Shown: positions 56,919 through 64,000 of the stretch, piece by piece
Numbering within the stretch: the first letter of the stretch is position 1
How the letters are laid out: every line of letters begins with the position of its first letter
Assembly: GCF_900176305.1 (NCBI RefSeq)
Contig: NZ_FWXH01000008.1
Location: forward strand, 1 to 64,000
Length of the DNA stretch: 64,000 bases
Origin: Clostridium acidisoli DSM 12555
Lineage (GTDB): Bacteria; Bacillota; Clostridia; Clostridiales; Clostridiaceae
Direction: 5' to 3'
Made by a program: the position numbers and the translations under genes
The notes under the pieces: model-generated
Database searches by the model: none
What the model saw: only the letters and a program-made list of their open reading frames with translations
Told to the model about the DNA's origin: nothing

Positions 56919-57809
56919 ATGGGAAGGTATTCAATAATTAAAAATAAAGATGTACAAGAGATAATAGTTGATAATGGAATAATAAAATTAGTAATTGTAC
57001 CAGAACAAGGTGGAAGAATTGTAGAGTTTTCGAAAAACAATATAAACATATTGTTTAGAAACGAGAAATACAAATATTCAAAAGGCGACATTAAGAAAAA
57101 AAGAGAACAGGAAAATTGGATTAATTTTGGTGGATATAAAGGTTGGTGCGCACCACAAGGTAAATGGGGGTGGCCACCATTTTTTGAAATCGATTTAAAC
57201 ACATTTTCTTATAAAATAGCTAAATGTGAAGACAGTATTTCAATTGAATTAAAAAGTATTAAATTGAAAGAGTTAGGGCTTCAGTTCATAAGAGAAATTA
57301 TTATTAAGGATAATTGTGATTATATAAACATAAAAGAGACAATTGTAAACGTTGGAAATGATGAAGCCAATTGGTCAGTATGGGCTAATACACAAGTATT
57401 AACTTCCGGATATTGTGAGGTAGGACTCAATTCAGATCCCTATTTTGGAGGAGTAACTTTATATCAAGATTTTGATATGCCAACTACTAAAAATTATAAT
57501 ATCTATAAAAAAAACAGCAATAATAATTTAAAAGTAATTTGTGATAATAACGCTAAATTTAAAATAGGAGTGGTTACTGATAATGAAGAAATAAAATACT
57601 ATTATGTTGCAAATGAGAATGAAAAACTTTTGTTCACTATTAAATTTAACTATGAAGGAAAAGTTGTTTATCCACATGGAAGTAATGTGGAGATATTTGT
57701 GGATGATGAACTAAATTATTCTGAGATAGAGGTACTTGGAGGAGAGAGCAGGATGAAACCAGGGGAAAGTAAAAGTTTAGAGTTAGTTTGGAGGCTTGAA
57801 TCGATATGA
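56919..57809 (+). CDS. Aldose-1-epimerase-like protein (DUF4380-type)
   Basis: A 296-residue beta-rich protein with the galactose-mutarotase-like opening VDNGIIKLVIVPEQGGRIVEF and later GGRI/PWEWxP-type segments (KWGWPPFFEIDL; NWSVWANTQVL; GVVTDNEEIKYYYV). Such proteins bind sugars; in front of pgmB and a GH65 phosphorylase it might interconvert anomers of glucose. Catalytic His residues of true mutarotases are not obvious, so enzymatic activity is uncertain. ATG behind AAGGGGGTG; its stop overlaps the pgmB start by 4 bp. Confidence 0.75.
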   Translation: MGRYSIIKNKDVQEIIVDNGIIKLVIVPEQGGRIVEFSKNNINILFRNEKYKYSKGDIKKKREQENWINFGGYKGWCAPQGKWGWPPFFEIDLNTFSYKIAKCEDSISIELKSIKLKELGLQFIREIIIKDNCDYINIKETIVNVGNDEANWSVWANTQVLTSGYCEVGLNSDPYFGGVTLYQDFDMPTTKNYNIYKKNSNNNLKVICDNNAKFKIGVVTDNEEIKYYYVANENEKLLFTIKFNYEGKVVYPHGSNVEIFVDDELNYSEIEVLGGESRMKPGESKSLELVWRLESI

Positions 57810-58456
57810 GTAAAATAGAAGCATGTATATTTGATTTGGATGGAGTAATTGTGGACACAGCTAAATATCATTATTTGGCGTGGAGGAAACTTGCTGAGGA
57901 ATTGGGATTCCAATTTACTGAAGAACAAAATGAAAGACTTAAAGGTGTAAGTAGAATGGAATCTTTGGACATACTTTTGAAACTTGGGGAGGTTAAGGTG
58001 AGCAGCGAAGAAAAATCCAGGCTGGCAGAAAAGAAAAATAGTTATTATTTTGAATATATATCAAACATGAAAAGCAATGAAATTTTGCCTGGAGCTGAAG
58101 AATTTTTAAAAATAGTAAGAGAGAAAGGAATTAAAACGGCGTTAGGATCAGTAAGTAAAAATGCATCTACAATATTAGATAAACTTAGTTTAAATGACTA
58201 TTTTGATGTAATAATTGATGGAAATAAAGTGACACATGCAAAACCTAATCCTGAAGTGTTTTTATTAGGAGCCAAGGGATTAAATGTGAACCCTAAAAAT
58301 TGTGTTGTCTTTGAAGATGCTAAGGTAGGAATTGAAGCTGCTATAAATGCAGGAATGTATTCTATTGGCATTGGAAATAGCAAAATTTTAAGTGAAGCAA
58401 ATTTCGTTATAAATTCATTAGAAGAAATGAAGCTTGAAAGATTTAATTTGTTATAA
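57806..58456 (+). CDS. pgmB: Beta-phosphoglucomutase
   Basis: Converts beta-glucose-1-phosphate, the product of inverting GH65 phosphorylases, into glucose-6-phosphate. A 216-residue HAD enzyme with nucleophile motif DLDGVIVDTA (Asp10-Leu-Asp12), the beta-PGM cap sequence RLKGVSRMESL, and later GSVSKNAS and EDAKVGIEAA. The ATGA overlap with the mutarotase-like gene and the GH65 gene 28 bp downstream fix its role. Confidence 0.96.
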   Translation: MSKIEACIFDLDGVIVDTAKYHYLAWRKLAEELGFQFTEEQNERLKGVSRMESLDILLKLGEVKVSSEEKSRLAEKKNSYYFEYISNMKSNEILPGAEEFLKIVREKGIKTALGSVSKNASTILDKLSLNDYFDVIIDGNKVTHAKPNPEVFLLGAKGLNVNPKNCVVFEDAKVGIEAAINAGMYSIGIGNSKILSEANFVINSLEEMKLERFNLL

Positions 58457-58484
58457 ATTTTTAATTTAGAATGGAGGGCTTATA

Positions 58485-60782
58485 GTGAAGAGATATTTAG
58501 GTTTAGACCAATGGAATATTATAGAAAATGACTTTAAAGATGAGAATAATAAGGTATCAGAAAGTATTTTTAGTTTAGGAAATGGATATATGGGACAGAG
58601 AGCAAATTTTGAAGAAGGTTACTCAGGAAGCTCTCTTCAAGGAACATATATGGCAGGTATTTATTATCCCGACAAAACAAGAGTCGGATGGTGGAAAAAT
58701 GGATATCCAGAATACTTTGCAAAAGTTTTAAATTCTACAAATTGGATTGGAATTGACATATATATTGGAGATGAAAAACTTGATATATCAAAATGTGATG
58801 TAAGTGAGTTCAGTAGAATACTTAACATGAAAGAAGGGTTTTTATACAGAACTTTTATTGCTAGGCTTAAGGATGGAAATGAAATAAAAATTGAGGCAAA
58901 AAGATTTTTAAGTATAGTAGACAAAGAAATTGGGGCTATAGAGTATTCTATAACAAATTTAAATTTTAATGGAGATATAACTATATCACCATATTTAGAT
59001 GGTGATATTAAAAATGAAGATTCCAATTATGATGAGAAGTTTTGGGATGAAATATCAAAGTTATCTGAAGATAAAAATTCATATCTAACTATGAAAACAA
59101 AAAAATCTAATTTTTATCTTTGCTCAGGGATGAAATATGATATTTTTAAGGATGACACAAAGGTTAAATTTAATGCACAGGTAAACGAAAAAGAAAAGTT
59201 TATTGGTAATACAATAAGGTTAAATTTAAATAAAAATGAAAAAGTAACAATTTTTAAATATGTGGCAAATGTTACTTCTAGAGATGTTAATATAGATGAT
59301 ATACAGTCTGTAACAAAGAATATACTAAACAGAGCTTACGATAAGGGTTTTTATAAGTTATTAGAAGAACATGCAAAAGCATGGGATAAAAAATGGAAAG
59401 AAAGTGACATAATTATTACTGGAGATCTAGCTGCGCAGCAAGCAATTAGGTTTAATATTTTTCAATTAAATCAGACCTACACAGGTGAAGATGATAGACT
59501 TAATATTGGACCTAAAGGTTTTACTGGAGAAAAATACGGTGGAAGCACATATTGGGATACTGAGGCGTATTGCATTCCATTTTATCTATCTACTGCAAAT
59601 CAAAAAATTTCTAAAAACCTTTTAATATACAGGTATAAGCAACTTGAAAAAGCTAAAGAGAATGCAAAAAAATTAGGCTATAAAAAAGGTGCATTATATC
59701 CAATGGTAACTATGAACGGTGAAGAATGTCATAATGAATGGGAGATTACCTTTGAAGAAATACATCGAAATGGAGCAATAGCATATGCTATATACAATTA
59801 TGTAAATTATACTGGAGATAAAGATTATTTGACTGAATATGGTTTAGATGTATTAGTTGAGATATCAAGATTTTGGGAAGAAAGAGTAAATTATTCAGAT
59901 GCAAAAGGTAAATATGTAATTCTAGGAGTAACTGGACCAAATGAGTATGAAAACAATGTAAACAATAATTGGTATACTAATAGAATAGCAGCATGGACTA
60001 TGGAATATACATTAGAAGTTTTATTAAAATTAAAAGATGAAGCGCCACAAAAATATAATGATTGTATTAAGAAGCTTAAACTAAAAGAATGTGAAGTCAA
60101 TAAGTGGAAAGACATTATAAAAAATATGTATTACCCCATGGATGAAAAATTCAATATATTTTTGCAGCAGGATGGATACATGGATAAGGAGCAAATATTG
60201 GTAAAGGATTTACCTAAAGAAAATCTTCCACTAGGTAAACATTGGTCTTGGGATAGAATTTTAAGATCATGTTTTATAAAACAAGCAGATGTTCTTCAAG
60301 GATTATATTTTCTTGGACATTTATATGATGACAATACAATAAGAAGAAATTATGAATTTTATGAGCCAAGAACTGTTCATGAATCATCTTTATCACCATG
60401 TATACATTCGATTTTAGCATCAAGATTAGGCATGAATTATAAAGCTTATGAAATGTATCTTCAAACATCAAGACTAGACATAGATAATTATAATGATGAT
60501 ACAGAAGATGGTTGTCACATAACTAGTATGGCGGGAACGTGGATGTCAATTGTTGAGGGGTTCGGAGGCTTAAAAGTAAAAAATGATGTATTGACATTGA
60601 ATCCTTCTATACCTGAAAAATGGGAGACTTTTTCTTTTAATATTATGTATAGAGGTTTTTTGCTTAAGATAAGGGTAGAAAAAAATCATGTTAAAATTAG
60701 TAATGATAGCGATAAAGAAATACAAGTAGTAGTTAAAGATAATTTATATACTATTTTAGGGAAAAAGGCTATAGAGATTTAA
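58485..60782 (+). CDS. GH65 disaccharide phosphorylase (probably maltose phosphorylase)
   Basis: A 765-residue enzyme that splits an alpha-glucosyl disaccharide with phosphate into beta-glucose-1-phosphate and glucose. The general-acid Glu lies in GEECHNEWEITFEEIHRNG (about residue 420); FYEPRTVHESSLSPCIHSI and DDTEDGCHITSMAGTW are GH65 hallmarks. The neighbourhood (maltodextrin importer, GH13, GH133, pgmB) favours maltose, but trehalose, nigerose or kojibiose phosphorylases share the fold. GTG start behind TGGAGGG. Last gene of the operon. Confidence 0.9.
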   Translation: MKRYLGLDQWNIIENDFKDENNKVSESIFSLGNGYMGQRANFEEGYSGSSLQGTYMAGIYYPDKTRVGWWKNGYPEYFAKVLNSTNWIGIDIYIGDEKLDISKCDVSEFSRILNMKEGFLYRTFIARLKDGNEIKIEAKRFLSIVDKEIGAIEYSITNLNFNGDITISPYLDGDIKNEDSNYDEKFWDEISKLSEDKNSYLTMKTKKSNFYLCSGMKYDIFKDDTKVKFNAQVNEKEKFIGNTIRLNLNKNEKVTIFKYVANVTSRDVNIDDIQSVTKNILNRAYDKGFYKLLEEHAKAWDKKWKESDIIITGDLAAQQAIRFNIFQLNQTYTGEDDRLNIGPKGFTGEKYGGSTYWDTEAYCIPFYLSTANQKISKNLLIYRYKQLEKAKENAKKLGYKKGALYPMVTMNGEECHNEWEITFEEIHRNGAIAYAIYNYVNYTGDKDYLTEYGLDVLVEISRFWEERVNYSDAKGKYVILGVTGPNEYENNVNNNWYTNRIAAWTMEYTLEVLLKLKDEAPQKYNDCIKKLKLKECEVNKWKDIIKNMYYPMDEKFNIFLQQDGYMDKEQILVKDLPKENLPLGKHWSWDRILRSCFIKQADVLQGLYFLGHLYDDNTIRRNYEFYEPRTVHESSLSPCIHSILASRLGMNYKAYEMYLQTSRLDIDNYNDDTEDGCHITSMAGTWMSIVEGFGGLKVKNDVLTLNPSIPEKWETFSFNIMYRGFLLKIRVEKNHVKISNDSDKEIQVVVKDNLYTILGKKAIEI

Positions 60783-60794
60783 TAAGATTAGGAC

Positions 60795-60836
60795 AAAGAG
60801 TTTAACATTAATTAATACTTTGTTAAACTCTTTTAT
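60795..60836. terminator. Bidirectional terminator after the GH65 gene
   Basis: AAAGAGTTTAACA pairs with TGTTAAACTCTTT (13 bp). It overlaps the end of the converging regulator gene and can end both transcripts. Confidence 0.82.
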
Positions 60837-61798
60837 AATTCTGCAATTATATTTCCAATCTCAGTTAAGTCATATCCGCCAATTCCACTTAATTCTGTTT
60901 TGAAAGATTCTGAACGTATTATTTCTATAATAGCTTGAAAAGGTGGTTTAGCTAAGTCTTCTTTTTTTATAACTAACTCATAACGTTCTTTTTGAAGTGG
61001 AATAAAATCAATATCTTTAACTTGAAGGCCGTTTTTTTCATTTCCAATTGCAACGTCGGCACCATTTCGGGCAACTATACTAGCAACTGTAAGATGAGAT
61101 AGACATTCTCTATCGTAACCATCTATATCATTCCCACTAATGTTTAGAAGACGTAGATGTTCATCTAAAAGAATTCTTGTTCCGCATCCCTTTTCTCTGT
61201 TAACAAGCTTCACGTCTGGACGTTTTAAATCTTCCCAAGTTTTAATGTTTTTTGGATTTCCTTTTTGAACATAGAAACCTTGCATCCGGCAAGCAAGATG
61301 AATTATTATACATGGAACTCCGGGGAGCATTCTTCTTACATAAGGTATATTGTATTCACCAGTATCACCGTCCCAAAGATGAGTAGTGGCTACTTGAATT
61401 TTTCCAAAATAAAGTGCAAGTAAACCATTATAACTACCAACATATGATCGGTAAGTTCTTACTCCATCAGGGTGATATTCTAAGTATCTGGATAATATAT
61501 CTAGAAGTATATCCTGACCACAGATTACAAATCCATTGTTTGGAATCATGTTTTCATAATATATGTCGGAAGGACTGGTATAGGATATATTGTTATCATC
61601 AGAATTTTTTGTGAAATTCTGATGTGAGTTTTTTGATCTATTTTTATATTCTTCAACATCTTTTACATCAATTCTAATTTTTTTCCCAACCTTATATCCG
61701 TTAAGTTCCCCTCTTTTTATTAATTCATAAACTGTATTTTTGGTTATGCTTAATATTTCAGCAACCTCTTGAGGTGTCAAAGCTTTATCTTCCAACAT
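60833..61798 (-). CDS. HTH regulator fused to a periplasmic-binding-like domain
   Basis: 321 residues: an excisionase/MerR-like DNA-binding domain (TPQEVAEILSITKNTVYELIKR, about 7-28, plus KVGKKIRIDVKDVEEY) joined by a polar linker to a cytoplasmic PBP-like domain (about 85-320; GSYNGLLALYFGKIQVATTHLWD, LVNREKGCGTRILLDEHLR). This domain type is often annotated as molybdate-binding, and the gene lies divergent from nifH; a molybdate-sensing regulator of nif or Mo uptake is plausible but inferred. No membrane segment or signal is present. RBS AAGGTGG. Confidence 0.85.
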   Translation of the reverse strand: MLEDKALTPQEVAEILSITKNTVYELIKRGELNGYKVGKKIRIDVKDVEEYKNRSKNSHQNFTKNSDDNNISYTSPSDIYYENMIPNNGFVICGQDILLDILSRYLEYHPDGVRTYRSYVGSYNGLLALYFGKIQVATTHLWDGDTGEYNIPYVRRMLPGVPCIIIHLACRMQGFYVQKGNPKNIKTWEDLKRPDVKLVNREKGCGTRILLDEHLRLLNISGNDIDGYDRECLSHLTVASIVARNGADVAIGNEKNGLQVKDIDFIPLQKERYELVIKKEDLAKPPFQAIIEIIRSESFKTELSGIGGYDLTEIGNIIAEL

Positions 61799-63230
<1,432 letters not shown>

Positions 63231-63281
63231 TAGACAAAAAATCATTATAAAATATAAAATTATTTTTGGGGGGCAAATTTT

Positions 63282-63608
63282 ATGTTAATGATAAAGGCAA
63301 TTATAAGACCAGAAAAAACAGGAATAGTTCTTTCTGAATTATGCGATGCAGGTTTTCCAGCGGTAACAAAATATGATGTAGTTGGTAGAGGTAAACAAAG
63401 AGGCGTCAAAGTAGGAAATGTACATTATGATGAAATTCCTAAAGAAATGCTTATGTTAGTTGTAAATGATGATGATAAAGATGATGTAATTAAATTAATA
63501 ATGAGAAATGCTAAAACAGGTGAGAAAGGTGCTTTTGGAGATGGAAAGATATTCGTAACACCTGTTGAAGAAGCATATACTATTAGCTCTAATTCAAAAG
63601 TGCTTTAG
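63282..63608 (+). CDS. nifI1: Nitrogenase-associated PII protein NifI1
   Basis: A 108-residue PII homologue with MLMIKAIIRPEKTGIVLSEL, a T-loop lacking the usual modified Tyr pair context (GRGKQRGVKVGNVHYDEIPK) and the B-loop motif GDGKIFVTPVEEA. Between nifH and a second PII gene it is NifI1, which with NifI2 inhibits nitrogenase when 2-oxoglutarate is low. RBS TGGGGGGC. Confidence 0.94.
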   Translation: MLMIKAIIRPEKTGIVLSELCDAGFPAVTKYDVVGRGKQRGVKVGNVHYDEIPKEMLMLVVNDDDKDDVIKLIMRNAKTGEKGAFGDGKIFVTPVEEAYTISSNSKVL

Positions 63609-63624
63609 CTTAGGAGGGGTCAAA

Positions 63625-64000
63625 ATGAAAGAAATTACCGCTATAATCAGAATGAATATGATTGGTAAGACAAAAGAAGCCCTTCTTAAGAGTAGTTTTC
63701 CATCATTTACTTGTAGAAAAGTAGTTGGAAGAGGAAAAAAGAAGGTTAATTACACTATGATTGATGATGATGCTGTTTCAAATAAAGTTATAGAAAATAA
63801 AAATGAGTTAGAAGAGATTTCAGAAGTGCATAGACTTATTTCAAAGAGAATGATAACCATGTTAGTTAATGATGAGGATGTACAGGAAGTTGTTGATTTA
63901 ATAATTGATGTTAATAGAACTTCAAATCCAGGAGACGGAAAAATATTTATATCTCCTGTAACGGATGTGGTAAGGGTTAGAACTGGAGAAGTGGATGCAG
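63625..64000 (+). CDS. nifI2: Nitrogenase-associated PII protein NifI2 (cut by window end)
   Basis: Starts MKEITAIIRMNMIGKTKEAL at the ATG at 63625, behind AGGAGGGG, 16 bp after nifI1. About 125 residues are inside the window, including the longer NifI2 T-loop region (GRGKKKVNYTMIDDDAV), KRMITMLVNDEDVQEVV and GDGKIFISPVTDVVRVRTGE. The C-terminus is missing only because the window ends. nifD and nifK would be expected next. Confidence 0.93.
   Translation, partial: MKEITAIIRMNMIGKTKEALLKSSFPSFTCRKVVGRGKKKVNYTMIDDDAVSNKVIENKNELEEISEVHRLISKRMITMLVNDEDVQEVVDLIIDVNRTSNPGDGKIFISPVTDVVRVRTGEVDA

Noticed and set aside
56900-57202. Minus-strand frame opposite the mutarotase-like gene
   Set aside because: It mirrors a well-supported gene, has no ribosome site and covers the operator and ribosome site of the other strand.

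Overview
The window is AT-rich, densely coded chromosomal DNA of a low-GC Firmicute. NifH, the two NifI-type PII genes, the type III glutamine synthetase, the SAM-I and T-box leaders and the type I-B cas set together point to a nitrogen-fixing Clostridium sensu stricto (C. pasteurianum / C. acetobutylicum-like). The species cannot be fixed by reading alone.

Layout. 1-310: trailer end of a first CRISPR array plus its terminator. 505-9130: complete type I-B operon cas6-cas8b-cas7-cas5-cas3-cas4-cas1-cas2. 9131-11734: leader and second CRISPR array (30-bp repeats, 33 ordinary spacers). A 135-bp element built from degenerate CRISPR repeats occurs three times, as the penultimate unit at the end of both arrays and once inside the second. 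11960-15154: drug-type ABC-2 transporter. 15286-16245: lipoprotein. 16561-20567: nitrogen block amtB-glnK and GSIII. 21256-24064: lactococcin-972-type permease/ATPase pair without a visible bacteriocin gene. 24152-26712: metA-metY under a SAM-I riboswitch. 26723-30203: heterodimeric ABC exporter. 30454-33549: sugar ABC transporter. 33805-35256: gapN. 35434-39693: a nitrogenase-like DK pair with an O-acetylhomoserine-sulfhydrylase paralogue (methylthio-alkane-reductase-like), behind an unrecognised attenuator leader. 39818-40384: unknown protein. 40389-47231: trpEGDCFBA under a Trp T-box. 47337-60782: alpha-glucan/maltose locus (GH13, AraC regulator, MalEFG-type transporter, GH133, LacI regulator, mutarotase-like protein, beta-phosphoglucomutase, GH65 phosphorylase). 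60833-64000: HTH/periplasmic-binding-fold regulator divergent from nifH-nifI1-nifI2 (the last cut by the window end).

How it fits together. The sugar genes look like one LacI regulon: three promoters have near-identical geometry (-35, 17-bp spacer, -10, 9-12 bp gap, CG-centred TGCAAACGATTGCA-type operator), one of them at the distant transporter at 30-33.5 kb. Imported maltodextrins would be trimmed by GH13/GH133 enzymes, phosphorolysed by GH65 and fed to glycolysis through PgmB; the ATPase for both importers must be elsewhere. The nitrogen genes cover ammonium uptake, sensing, assimilation and N2 fixation. Sulfur/methionine genes appear twice: classical metA-metY, and a nitrogenase-like salvage candidate with its own MetY. 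The points most worth following are the triplicated CRISPR-derived element, the Mar-like operon with its leader, and the motif-rich nifH upstream region.
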